This document shows positions 12,970 through 24,272 of a stretch of 64,000 bases of DNA, in pieces. The stretch is from Mesodorylaimus sp. YZB2_4 (lineage: Eukaryota > Nematoda > Enoplea > Dorylaimida > Dorylaimidae): the NCBI GenBank assembly GCA_030248295.1, contig JASANH010000585.1, positions 62,001 through 126,000 on the forward strand, given 5' to 3'. The number at the start of each line of letters is the position of its first letter. Position 1 is the first letter of the stretch. The notes under the pieces were generated by a model that made no database searches, had not been told where the DNA came from, and worked only from the letters and a program-made list of their open reading frames with translations. The position numbers and the translations under genes are program-made.

Positions 12970-13078
12970 TAGTCGACAAAATTTCTACACCTACCCCTAG
13001 GGTAGGAGCAATAGCATACGCTAAAGTATATGGCCATTACACCTACTCTAGGGGTAGGAGTAGAAATTTTGTCGACTA
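12970..13078. mobile_element. Short hairpin MITE with about 40-bp inverted arms
   Basis: The sequence starts TAGTCGACAAAATTTCTAC and ends in its reverse complement. The arms (12970-13009 and 13039-13078) match at about 36 of 40 positions around a spacer of about 30 bp. The terminal TA could be a TA target duplication, as in mariner-derived MITEs. Each arm also holds a smaller palindrome, CCTACCCCTAGGGTAGG in the left arm. Confidence 0.55.
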
Positions 13079-13644
13079 CCGGTCTATCGTACTGATACCA
13101 CCCCCTTGCACTTTCCGCGTCCTTCACTGTTTTGCACTTGCCAAACAAAATATTGACCCGAAACAGGCTCAGACTTAGAAAAAAGTAGCATAAGCAAAAA
13201 TTTGAGCAGCATTTGCCTTGTTTACCCGAAGACGCGGAAGCTGGCCCGATAATTATGATTGTAAGTAAATACGTAGGCATGTTTTCTATAACGCATATCG
13301 GCCCTCTTAGTCTCCCTGTCATTTTACTTGCACGCCCTTAAATCTACTAGGATCACTGGTCCAAAGTACGGTTCATTGTCTTCCTGCGCATGCTATTGCA
13401 TAAGGGTCATGGAAGCCAATTACAACGGCTGTGCAATGCAAGCCGCTGAGGTCATACTGATTTTCGGTTTTCCGTATCTGATCACAGATTAACACTCAAC
13501 ATATCACTCAATCACTCACTCCCCTTCCGCATTTACTCTCACTCAAAAGCACAACGATAAAGTATGTGGTCGTTTTTCATGACAAAATGTGTTGCTAACC
13601 GCCATTATGCACTTTTTCAGCTTTCTCGAAAGTAGCGCCTTGGG

Positions 13645-13863
13645 CTACTGTGTAGGTACACTCACCAGTTGTTGTTGGTCGAGCTTGCACTGCTTTATCA
13701 AGCAAACGATAATTGAGCGATTGCCGCCGTGAAGCAACTTATGAAATTCCACGTTGCTGTTCGCTTCCTCACGAATCGTTCGCGAAAAACTACCTTGCAC
13801 GATCGTGAAAACTCGGCCAATGACAGCCCAACAACAAAACACCAGAAAAAACGCAGAGGTCAT
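13645..13863 (-). CDS. Candidate small secreted protein (72 aa)
   Basis: I do not recognise this protein. The ORF begins with a hydrophobic leader (MTSAFFLVFCCWAVIG) that could be a signal peptide, followed by a polar segment with two cysteines. Near its end a canonical donor (CTG then GTGAGT) suggests the frame may be a first exon rather than a complete gene; I could not find the partner exon. It could be chance. Confidence 0.25.
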   Translation of the reverse strand: MTSAFFLVFCCWAVIGRVFTIVQGSFSRTIREEANSNVEFHKLLHGGNRSIIVCLIKQCKLDQQQLVSVPTQ

Positions 13864-14745
13864 TATTGCGGAGGAGGGGGATATGACATGACCATCCCCC
13901 AGGGGGAATTTTACATGACATGCACAAGCATGTCGAAGTGACTCCCTTTCTTTGACATGTGACACCGGCACGCTGAGCACAAGGCTCGAATCATAAAGAG
14001 AGTACTGTACTCTTCTATTGACAGCTAGTGTGCAGCCCCAAGCTCGCTTCAATTTTACTTGAAGGCACAAATATCGTCTCCAACGTTTCCTGCATAGCCT
14101 GTGATGCCCATTACTGTACATGGGCGGTATACCACTACACCTACGCGCCTGTTTGCCAATACATCCTCAACGCGGACCACACTGTGCACTTCAGCTTCGA
14201 CCACACCGGCTCTGATAAGTTGCACCAATACACTACCACATGTGACACACCATTAAGTTCTGGTTTGATCTCCTCAACTTTGGTCCTGTCCCACTGGGGC
14301 TGTCGAGATTCTCGCCTATCGTGTGTGATGTGTATGACATTGGCATTTACAATTTGCTGTTTGTATTCTTGTTCTGGCTTTGCACCAGTGCTCACAGAGA
14401 GTCAGAGAGTGGGATACGATGGAAGCGTCCAATTTTTCTTCGCTGAGGTCGCTTCGAACCATTATAATAATTTATTATGAATGACTTCCACCCTAAGGCT
14501 TTCCAAATTAGACTCTAGGGTCCAAATTACTAGCCACTGCGACATAGCCGCATCACAATGTCTCCATCGAAACTCGCTTTTGTGAAGTTGGAATAAGAGA
14601 AAGAAACCCAGTTTCCCAAGTGCCAGTTGCTTGTAGCACTTGTGCTTCTAATAATTTGGCTTGATGCAATCTCGGAGCAAGGCACAACTCGGGAGCAGTG
14701 TATGCGTCTCGGGCTTTATCTAACCACCAATAGTGCGATGCATGT

Positions 14746-14958
14746 CTACATGTCCCCGTCGTGGTTGGGCGGATAGTCCGACTGTGAGGTACGCATAACT
14801 GGCTGCACTGCCTTCGTACCATGATAAGACTGCTGAGAGCTATACAGCACTTCATACAGAGAAGCCGGGCGCTCATGCTGATTCTGCGACACTACGATAT
14901 ACATACTGTATATCAGACAAAGGCAAGTGACGGGCCAAAGATACAATAGCCGAGTCAT
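14746..14958 (-). CDS. Candidate small secreted or membrane protein (70 aa)
   Basis: No family is recognised. The N-terminus is a strong hydrophobic segment (LLYLWPVTCLCLIYSMYIVV) and the rest is polar and Ser/Tyr/Gln-rich. It has no dibasic cleavage sites typical of neuropeptide precursors. It lies on the same strand as the candidate at 13645-13863, so both might belong to one spliced gene. Weakly supported. Confidence 0.25.
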   Translation of the reverse strand: MTRLLYLWPVTCLCLIYSMYIVVSQNQHERPASLYEVLYSSQQSYHGTKAVQPVMRTSQSDYPPNHDGDM

Positions 14959-15551
14959 AATGCGAAAACTCCAGCTTTTTGCTAGTTTGGCCACAGCAGG
15001 CCTGTGTTTGTGACCATTTTCAGTGTCGAACCACTCTTGGTCTGCACACCCTGAAACAACTGGAAAGCATCGGGCCTTTGGGTACACTCACAAAGGCCCT
15101 CGCTATTCATATGGCCTCCTATCTCGCATTCCTTTGAATCCTCACCTGCTCATATCCCATAGCCCCTCTGATCCTCTGACTGAGGCTCGCCTGGCCTCTC
15201 CATTTCCTTTCATTCCTGAAAACAATTCCTATTCACATTCTTACAGAACGAAAAAAGAATCGAAGATGGAGAAAGAAAAAGGGAATAAACTTTTCGTCGC
15301 CAAAGCTAAGGTTTCCAGGGTGACAAGAAGAATTAAAAAAGAGCCCCGGGTTATCTTCTCGAATTAAATAGGCAGGGCTTCTGTCAGTTTTGGATGCGTC
15401 GCTTAGCGATCACTGTGGCGCCTAGCGACCGAAACGACGAAATAGGCCTTCAACCTAGGCAACGAGAAATGGAGAAAATTTTCTCCATTTTTCTTCTTTT
15501 CATACGGTTCCATCGAGTCCTGTCCGTAGTCCTGTACAGGCAGATTCAGAG

Positions 15552-18500
15552 ATGGATCTGCGTATGCGATACGTGCCATGCCGCGCCGTTCTCGGACTGG
15601 TCATTCTTGTCCAGTTACGGCTAACTAGCGGCTTAAGTGAGTCAACTTATTCACACAGTAGCTGGCGAGACGGGGCACTCTGAGCTTTTAGATCTCGCCA
15701 ATTACTTAAAACCAAATGCATGTGGTACCAACACGACCATGTTCGTGTGTGATCCAAGCTCGCCTACATCGAAGTGTATACCAGCTGACAAGCACATGGA
15801 CTGCGTGAAGGACTGTCCGAATGGAGCCGATGAAAGTAAGCCGTGTGCAGGCCACTGCAGTGCCCACTAAGCTAGGACACAATTTTTCAGTGTGCCGTGA
15901 TGCCACAACCAAGTGCGGTAAGTAAGTGTCAAATAGGAGGTTACTATATGCTATTCAGCTTGTCTTCAGACAAATGCAAGTGCGTCGAGCCTACTGCTGT
16001 CAAGCAGAAGTGTGTAGACTACAATGGTAAGTCATGAACAGGACCATTAGCATGACCAAAGCAAGTACAGCCCTGCCTTTTGCACGCAGTACCCGTCTGT
16101 AACCTCGGAAACACGTGGGCTTGTGCGACTGGCGGTCAATGTATCCTCAACGCCTGGGTGTGGGACGGAGTGGCCGACTGCAATGATGGCTCAGATGAAG
16201 GTGAGACTGGTTAGAGCTGTTGCAGATAGCTGCCAAAGGAATACTTTCAGACCCGACCTTCGTTAATCAATGCCTATTTCCAAACGCGTACTACTGTCCC
16301 AACAACTCCGTATGCACGTGGACTCTTGGAAAGCCGTACACCTGTCAATGCAAGAAAGGATGGATCTATGCCCCGGCAACGCAGACGTGCGAAATAGGTA
16401 AGCTAGGGCACTAACGACAAGTGCTCACACGATATCAAGCCATATTCTAGACTTGGACTCGAGGCTCCCGGGAACCTGCTCTGCCTATCCACTACAAATT
16501 CAGTGCGGAAACGGATCATGTGTTAGTTTCACCAAGTTCCGAGACTGTGTAAAGGTAGGGGATAAGAAGGGGTAAATAGGCCGGATCCCACGCATTTATT
16601 ACACTCGCAGGACTGTGACGATGGGGCGGACGAGGCATGTTATCCCGGATTCGTCAAGTGCGATGGCTGCAAATGCGTCGATCCAAAGCAGGCCAAATAC
16701 GTGTGCTTCGACTACATAAGTATGAAAACGCGACTGGGTATCTAGGATCGGAGTTATGATGCATTGATTTACAGACCAAAAAATATGCAACAGCAGCACT
16801 GTGTATGACATATTCAAGTGCCCTGATGGTCGATGTCTGTTGGGAGCATGGGTCATGGACGGCGAAAGAGATTGCTCAGGCGGCGAAGACGAAAGTGAGC
16901 ATTGGCATTTATGACTGCATTTGCTAGTGCTACGACGGAAGTGAATGTGATCTGGTGCTGTAGATCCATGCTATCTGGGGCTGTCCGACTGTCCTACTAC
17001 ACCCGCACCAACTACACCTACTACCACCACAACGACAACACCGACAACCACGACCACAACGACGACACCTACGACCACGCCGACAACCACTACAACGACC
17101 ACAACGCCAACGACCACGCCAACGACCACGACCACGACACCTACGACCACGCCCACAACCACGACCACGACACCTACGACTACACCTACAACAACGACCA
17201 CGACCACGACACCCACGACCACGCCAACAACTACGACGACGACCACAACGCCAACGACCACGCCGACAACCACGCCAACAACTACGACGACGACCACAAC
17301 GCCAACGACCACGCCGACAACCACGCCAACAACTACGACGACGACCACAACGCCAACGACCACGCCGACAACCACGACCACGACCACGACACCCACGACC
17401 ACGCCAACAACCACGACCACGACACCAACGACTACACGTACAACAACGACCACGACCACAACGCCAACGACTACACCAACGACAACGACAACGACCACGA
17501 CACCAACGACCACACCCACAACCACGACCACTACTCCTACGACCACAACAGCCAGAACACAACAGCTGACTGCCAACCAGATCACAATCGGATTCGTGGT
17601 CGATACTTCGTCGGCGCTGCCGTCGATTCGAGCCCTGCTCGGAAACAGCATCAAGAACGCAAGCAGTCAATTCCAAGCAGTCGAGGCACAGCGGGTTTTC
17701 AATTACCTTCTGGTCGGCTACACAGACGTCTGTAAGCCACCCCCTCTCCTCTTCACTGTGGCCACTACATTATTTTGCTTTGTAGCTGCATCGGTGATCG
17801 CGGATAAGTACTACTATGGAGAGTTCGCGCCTGCTGTCGACTCGTGGATGACATCGCCTGGCGCCGCACTGGCTGGACAATGTTCGAATAACGTCCTCCT
17901 CGGAATCCAGACAGCGCTCAACAAAGCGACCCCACGATGTGAACTATTCATCTTCGTCGACTCTGCACCCAACATGAGCACGAGCCAGGCTCTCGTCGAC
18001 GCCGTGTCTGCAATGCTCAAGCAATGCCATGTATGTGTCTGCAAAAACAGTTTCCCCACATAGGCAATGCAGCACCAGAAGGCCCCTTGCAAGGTCTCTC
18101 ACAGTCAGACTGCTTTCCTTTCAGCTGAATTTTATCCTGTTCGATAATCCGTGTCTGCCAGTCAGCTCGAACCCCAGTGTCTCTCTCGTGTACCAGAATC
18201 TGGCTGATTTGACAGGCGGCCTGCTGATGGTCGTGGACAGTACCACCATGCAGACAACTCTCATGACCATATACTATTACTTCGGCTACGACGCTGTCAA
18301 ACCACGCGTCATTCTGGACTATGGCTCCCGCACCCCGCTCAACAACTCGTACATGACCTCTTTCGTGGTCGACCCGCAGTTGACCGAGCTGTCTATCTGC
18401 AGCACTGGATGCGGGCCCTCCGTCAGTTTCATCCGAGATAACAGAGGTCTGTAAAATGCCCTGCTCTAAATTGTCCCATTCATGCGTGACCCCATTCCAG

Positions 18501-21377
18501 GCTTTGGTCTGCAAGCGGGCAGAGACTATACTCTGGCACTGAGTTACAGTGGGGCAGTATGTATCACCATCCAAAATTTAGCGAGCACTGCTACGTACAG
18601 TCAGTGCGGGCCTGGAATGTGGGTGGTAACCCTCAACAGCATGTGCCCGATCAGATACAGGATCGATGCTGCCGGACCAGTCGAATACACCTTCCAGTGG
18701 ACTCATAGCACTACCGATAAGAACGCCGCTCGTCTGATGGCTCCTGTACTGGGTAAGCTCTCGTATGAATAACATGCCCACAGTCTAACGCGCGCTCCAT
18801 TTACAGGCGTGCCTGAAATTGTGGTTGCTGCTCCATTCGATCCCAAAGCTCCCATGTACTCGCCCACACTTCTACATTATGTCACATTGCCTGGCGTGAC
18901 ACCAGCCACCTCGTCGATGGCCATAAATATGATGACTGAACATACGATACTGGCACCGGATGGACTGTTCTACATTAAGGTATGCTGGTCATCTTGGCCC
19001 TCATCACAGACCCAGCCAGTTGTTCATTTAAGATACACGGATTCGACCCTTTGGGTATGATGTACCAAAGATTTAGTCGGGGCGCCTTCATGGCACTGCC
19101 GTTCAGTAAGTGCAAATGTAGGCTATCACAGTGACCACCTCAACTGCAGCCGCTCTTTCAGTGAATAATCGACAACTGATGTCGGCCACCTGCCCTAACA
19201 AACTGGACTGCTACGGAAATGGGACCTGCCAGGACTTGTCGACCAGGGGCGAATGCTTGCATCAATGTCCGAATGGCATGGATGAAGGTAAAGCTCGCTC
19301 GACAGCGTGCCGCTGATAAAAACATTAATTTGTTATAGGCTGTATGGCTGGTTACTTCAAATGCTTTTGCACCTGTCTGCCGATCGGAAGAGAATGTGTG
19401 GATCCAAGTAAGTTCCGTGAGGACACCCCATAAGAAGTGAGCTCTCTATCCTTTGACACGCAGGCTTGGCCAAGATGTGCTCACAAACCGATACCACGCT
19501 GTTCAATTGCGTCGAGACTGTGCCTGGTCGACGTCAGACCTGCTTACCGATCAAGTGGGCAGGCGACGGAGAAACGGACTGTATGAACAACAGCGATGAA
19601 GGTGGAAGAACTTGAGATATACTGCAGCTAATCATGAGACTGACTGATATTGGCATTTTAGATCCTGTTACGCTGAACGAATGCAGTCCGATTCGGAAGC
19701 TGGCCCTGTGTGATAAGCCATCAAATGCCAGCTGCACCAATCTGCCCCAAGCATCGTATTATTGCACTTGCCCTCCTGGATTCTGGGGAGACGGCATATT
19801 TTGTTTGCCAATCCCCACACCTCCTACCCCTAAACCCACTCCAGCTCCGACGCCAGCTCCAACACCAGCTCAGACACCAGCTCCAACTCCAGCTCCGACA
19901 CCAGCTCCGACACCAGCTCCCACTCCAGCTCCGACACCAGCTCCAACAACACCAAGACCAACACCAGCTCCGACACCAGCTCCCACTCCAGCTCCAACAC
20001 CAGCTCCCACTCCAGCTCCAACACCGGCTCCTACACCAGCTCCAACACCAGCTGCCACTCCAGCTCCAACACCGGCTCCTACACCAGCTCCAACACCAGC
20101 TCCAACACCAGCTCCGACACCAGCTCCCACTCCAGTTCCCACTCCAGCTCCAACAACACCAAGACCAACACCAGCTCCAACACCGGCTCCTACACCAGCT
20201 CCAACACCAGCTGCCACTCCAGCTCCAACACCGGCTCCTACACCAGCTCCAACACCAGCTGCCACTCCAGCTCCAACACCGGCTCCTACACCAGCTCCAA
20301 CACCAGCTCCTACTCCAGCTCCGACAACACCAAGACCAACACCAGTGCCGACACCACCACCACCACCACCACCGCCACCACCAACCACCACGCTTATTCC
20401 AACGCCAGGACCACTCGACCGTAAGTTTACTGTCTTTCTGGGCACCTGTCGACATCAGATGTCAATTGTCATTTTAGCCGTCATCAGAGCCATTTACTTC
20501 AGCACCTGCGGAGTCGGAAGTAAGTATCCCATACCAATCACCTCATTCATCTGCCCTCACCTCTCCTTCTTCCTTGCAGCATTCCAATGCACCGATGGCA
20601 AGTGCATTCAGTTCGCTCAGCACCTCGATTGCAAGCAGGACTGCTCGGATGGACTGGACGAGAGTAAGTTATCCTACACGCTCTCCCTCTCAAGCTAACA
20701 ACTCTTCGTTTCCAGGGTGCGTGGCCGGCTACACCAAGTGCGACGGTAAGGACTAGCCAGCTACGCATTAGGCACAGTAAGGAAGAGGCCACAACTTTTC
20801 AGGTTGCAAGTGCGTTTTGCCATCCAGCGTTGGAACCTTCTGTGCTGACAGCCGATGTAAGTACTCACTGACACACCCGCTTACAGGGTAACTGACCACG
20901 TCTCCTTTGCAGTGCAAACCTTATGCACGCACGGCGCGCCTGGTGTATTCCCTTGCAAGGACGGGTAAGTGATGCTTTGCATTTGACCATGATTCCATGC
21001 TTTCCATCTGCCTCCAGAAGTGGCTGCGTGTACTACCAATGGGCAATGGACGGGGTCAGGGATTGCAAAGACGGAAGCGACGAAAGTAAGCCGCACCTGG
21101 CCTCTCTTCCACCTCACCCAGCACATCTGTTTCAGACCCGCTCTATTGGAACGAGTGCTTGCTGGGTACGGACATCTGCGACCGCCTTCACGGCATCTGC
21201 AACGACGATATTGCCAAGCCTCTGACCCCGAATGGGGCACCCGTTTGCGAGTGTGACTTCGGGTACTACTCGACCGACAAGGGTCACACGTGCCACCCGC
21301 TGGGCAATTCGACCATGGCCGACGACCCCAACGCCAACTGGCCATGGTCAAACAGAAGTGATATTATTTTGCCATGA
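15552..21377 (+). CDS. Secreted modular protein: LDLa/EGF modules, two mucin tracts, vWA-like region
   Basis: Predicted extracellular protein of about 1,480 residues in 26 exons; nearly all introns are phase 1, as in shuffled extracellular domains. Exon 1 (15552-15636) encodes a signal peptide ([13 protein letters not shown]). A four-part block recurs: LDLa, a short Cys cassette (for example [10 protein letters not shown]), a second LDLa, then an EGF-like domain. Block 1 spans 15659-16397, block 2 16451-16894 (no EGF), block 3 19150-19800, block 4 20478-21377. Exon 16964-17731 carries a Thr/Pro mucin tract and opens a vWA-like region ([28 protein letters not shown]) that continues to 19105. 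Exon 19662-20420 carries a PAPT-repeat tract. The vWA metal site is degenerate (DTSSA, not DxSxS). There is no transmembrane segment. Nematode MUA-3 combines similar domains, but I cannot claim orthology. Confidence 0.8.
17040..17560 (+). repeat. ACN-rich coding minisatellite (Thr/Pro mucin tract)
   Basis: A dense run of ACN and CCN codons encodes poly-Thr interrupted by Pro, a likely O-glycosylation tract. A unit of about 50 bp containing ACAACTACGACGACGACC is repeated in tandem about three times between 17220 and 17380, pointing to recent unequal duplication. Long open frames on the other strand here are composition artefacts. Confidence 0.85.
19815..20400 (+). repeat. PAPT-encoding coding minisatellite (second mucin tract)
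   Basis: Tandem CCAGCTCCNAC units encode PAPTPAPT repeats, broken by TTPRPT spacers and a final polyproline run. Higher-order units containing ACACCAGCTGCCACTCC recur several times. It lies in frame inside one exon of the LDLa/EGF/mucin gene. Confidence 0.88.
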
Positions 21378-21553
21378 TAGTCTACGGCATACATAGAGTA
21401 CAAGGGTTGCGATACGCTGTGATAATTAGACGAGTAAGATATATCTTGTGTTGTGGGTACTTACCTACCTTAAAGATACGCACCCGGCGAGCAGAGAGGC
21501 TTATATTTTATATTACATACGAGTATGCTAATAACACACTTGGTCACTTTTTC

Positions 21554-24102
21554 TTACTCCGCACGAGAGCACGATTTACATTCTTCAATAAAAGACTTTA
21601 TAGCCTCCAGCTTGTCATCAGGAAGAGTCTTCTCCCGGGCCACTTCCGCATTCTCGACTAAAGGTAAAAAGGCAGCACCGAAATCGGCCGAATACGGAGG
21701 CGCAATGATCTCCAAGGTCTCCGTGACGAAATACCTGCAACAGAAAGGACAGTAAATGACCACGCCAACGAATAGTCGACCGCTGCACTCCACGCAAACC
21801 CTTCATGATGCACAGGTCTAACCAACCTGATCAGCGAAATGTCCGTGTCCTGCTTCTGCAACTTCTCCCGCATGTAGTGCGTGACGGGCAGCGCGTGTCC
21901 AGCGCTGAGAAGAAGCACGAAACGATCAATCAACATACGACGACGCTCCAACTGAAGAAGGACGTCGACACCGTCGTGTTCCGTTGCGAATAGCTTGACG
22001 AGCAGGGCGAACACTCTGAAACGAGGAATCATACCACACTTCAGTACATCTTCTCTCCACCATAACTCTACCCAGCCGAACTGTGAGAGCGGCTGATCTT
22101 ACAGCGCTTGCACAGAGCCCGAGCGTGTTAGCCCACTCCTCTCCCTAACTTACCTGGAATGCAAAGGTGGGTGCAAGGTTACGATTTCGTCCAGTAACGC
22201 CATATGTATGGGCATGGGCTCCGGGTGTAATTTGAAGTAATCCGCTTCCGATACCACGCAACTGACCCAACACAAAACGCCTCCAGCCGCCGCAGGATAT
22301 CTCAGACATTGGAATATGGTATTCAGATCAACGAGCAAATCGGACGTGACCACGGCTTCAGTAATGACATGGTGGACCTTTTCGATGGCTTGCTGAGTCT
22401 GCTTCAAGTCGTCTCTCGAATGGTACTTCCTCTGCCCCTTCTTGAACGTTTCGGTCACACTCGACGCATAGGCCAACAAGAAGATGTACTTGGGCCGATG
22501 CTCGGGATTCAGCCGAGAGTTGGGTCGAAAGAGAGCGTCCAATAACAAGTCCATGAACATTTCGTCCCTGATCAGATCGACGGGTGGTGGCTCGTTGTTG
22601 CTGTAATAATTGTACAACAGAGTAATATCGGCCGGATTCAACGAGCGCCGGGTCAGCATTGACTGCATGGCCTGCAGGATGGCCGGGTTGCACGACGTGG
22701 TCGAATTGTGCATGGCCAACGTGAACGGTGTTGTGTCGTGACCAGCTTTGCCCGCAGCCGATCGTAATTCTTGAGCCAATCGACGCATCGCTCCACCGCC
22801 TTTACCTTCTTGCGACAATACGTGCAGAAGGGCTTGCGTGTACAAATACGTGTGCTCACCGTGGTTCGCCACTTTGGCCAAATCAGCCACGGCCGTTTCG
22901 TACTGAGGCGAGTCTGGATCTTGCGACAAGCAGTGTTCGATGGCCGTCGATGCCACTCGCGAAAATATTTCGAGTTGTTGAGCAGCCGTCGATACGCTGC
23001 TGATCTCGTGCTGATATCCAGCGTCCGAAATGAGTTTGATTGCGAAGTTCAACATTAGACAATCGGGATGTTCTTCAGTCAACGAATAGATCAGTGAACG
23101 CCACGGGGCGAACGCGATCAATTCAGGCAACCATTCGATTTGACTTTCCGATTGCTGATGGAAAATAGCATCAGCCTTTTTCGGATCGAAGTGCTTGGCC
23201 AATAACGACTGCAAATGTTGCTCGAATATCGACTGCACGTCGCTCACGCCAACTCCGAGTCCGACCAACCATTCAGCCAGTATGTTACAGTGCTGAAAGA
23301 GCAAACCATACAGTGATCTTGGGCGAGGTTGGCGATCGGCAGGGCTCCGGAATCCGACCGCTGGCGAAGCAAGCCCTCTATAAGACAACTCAATGGTACA
23401 GTGAGTAGAGGTGCAGTGAGTAGAGTTGAGTGGGACCCCCACGCGTTAAAGATAAAAGATGTCATAGTTAGCTGAGAACACCAGTGCGCCGCCAGGGAAA
23501 TCACCCTATCTGGCCAATATCTACTGTTCATTGACTAATTTCTAACTTTGACGAACACCATGACCTCATTTTTCCGGGTCGGATGCCCTATCGTCTACAA
23601 TACGGGAGTGAAATATACTCACTTGGGCGATTGCGACATAGTTGCTCGAAAGTAAGTCGACCACTTGCTCAGCATTACTGCCCGCTTGGAAATACTTCGT
23701 CAAGGTTCCAAAAACTTCTTTCTCCATTATGTAATCGTCGCCTATAAACCAGCCATCCAATCACGTCTGAAGTTTGATATAGGCTCCTGCATGCCCCCAG
23801 CCACACTAACCCGATCCCAATCCCAACTTACTCGAAAACAGTTTCAAGCACTGTTCAACCAGGTTGGCACTCGCCTCGGCCTCTTCATCCCTGTCGTACA
23901 TATCGCCTTGAGCGGGCAAAGCAAAATCCATCTCCTCCTCCTCTTCTTCATGCGTCTCAGCCTCCACTATGTGAACTTGCTCATCGCCACTTTCATCGTC
24001 GTCATCATGCCTCATCAACGGGATCCCAGTGTCCGACCATCCGCGTGTTTCCTGAGGACTTTCCTGACCACTATCGGACGAAGAATCTTGTTCGTCTTCC
24101 AT
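21554..24102 (-). CDS. NELFCD: Negative elongation factor subunit C/D (NELF-C/D, TH1)
   Basis: Subunit of the NELF complex, which with DSIF holds RNA polymerase II in promoter-proximal pausing in the nucleus. Exons in coding order: 24102-23832, 23741-23623, 23292-22154, 22015-21827, 21734-21554; phases 1, 0, 2 and 2 all join. The acidic N-terminus is followed by family-diagnostic stretches: KYFQAGSNAEQVVDLLSSNY, HFDPKKADAIF, HPDCLMLNFAIKLISDAGY, LNPADITLLY and QDTDISLIRYFVTETLEIIA. Length (about 630 residues including the acidic N-terminus) is normal. Eighteen bases upstream of the ATG is a strong splice acceptor (CGTTTTCAG), so either a 5' UTR intron or a trans-splice site is present. PPP1R8 ends 170 bp upstream on the same strand. 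Confidence 0.96.
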
Positions 24103-24120
24103 GGTTTGGAGATCTGCTAT

Positions 24121-24129
24121 CTGAAAACG
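24121..24129 (-). promoter_or_regulatory. Splice acceptor just 5' of the NELF-C/D start
   Basis: On the minus strand TCGTTTTCAG ends 18 bases before the NELF-C/D ATG. It lies about 110 bases downstream of the PPP1R8 AATAAA signal. That spacing suits trans-splicing inside an operon but also a 5' UTR intron with its donor further upstream. Confidence 0.45.
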
Positions 24130-24230
24130 ACATGAACACTATGGCGCCTGCAGCAAGCACCACTAAAGTCCAGACATTCTCGATGGATAACCAATCATAA
24201 TCTAAATAAGCAGCCTTGCTTGATCAGACC

Positions 24231-24236
24231 TTTATT
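24231..24236 (-). terminator. Polyadenylation signal of PPP1R8
   Basis: AATAAA (TTTATT on the plus strand) lies about 36 bases past the PPP1R8 stop codon. It is the only such hexamer between PPP1R8 and NELF-C/D. Confidence 0.6.
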
Positions 24237-24272
24237 CACACATCATTCGACAGTAAAACTGCGTACAAACAT

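Larger units (their letters stand above)
13079..15551. other. Gene-poor intergenic region
   Basis: This lies between eIF2 gamma (-) and the LDLa/mucin gene (+). No conserved domain is visible on either strand. Two minus-strand ORFs with signal-peptide-like N-termini (13645-13863 and 14746-14958) are listed separately as weak candidates. The 150-codon plus-strand ORF at 14028-14480 is cysteine-containing but unrecognisable. Confidence 0.4.

Noticed and set aside
12750-13322. 190-codon minus-strand ORF overlapping the hairpin element
   Set aside because: It runs through the MITE arms, has no domain, and no splice logic supports it.
14028-14480. 150-codon plus-strand ORF with several cysteines
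   Set aside because: No recognisable fold, no signal peptide, and no supporting splice sites or neighbours.
16930-17676. Long antisense ORFs across the Thr-rich tract (Val/Gly- or Cys/Arg-rich translations)
   Set aside because: They are by-products of the ACN repeat, which leaves other frames free of stops. The sense frame joins flanking LDLa and vWA exons in phase.
19721-20477. Antisense and shifted ORFs over the PAPT tract (GVGAG, SWCW and QLRHQL repeats)
   Set aside because: Same reason: simple repeat without stops in several frames. Only the PAPT frame connects to EGF and LDLa exons.
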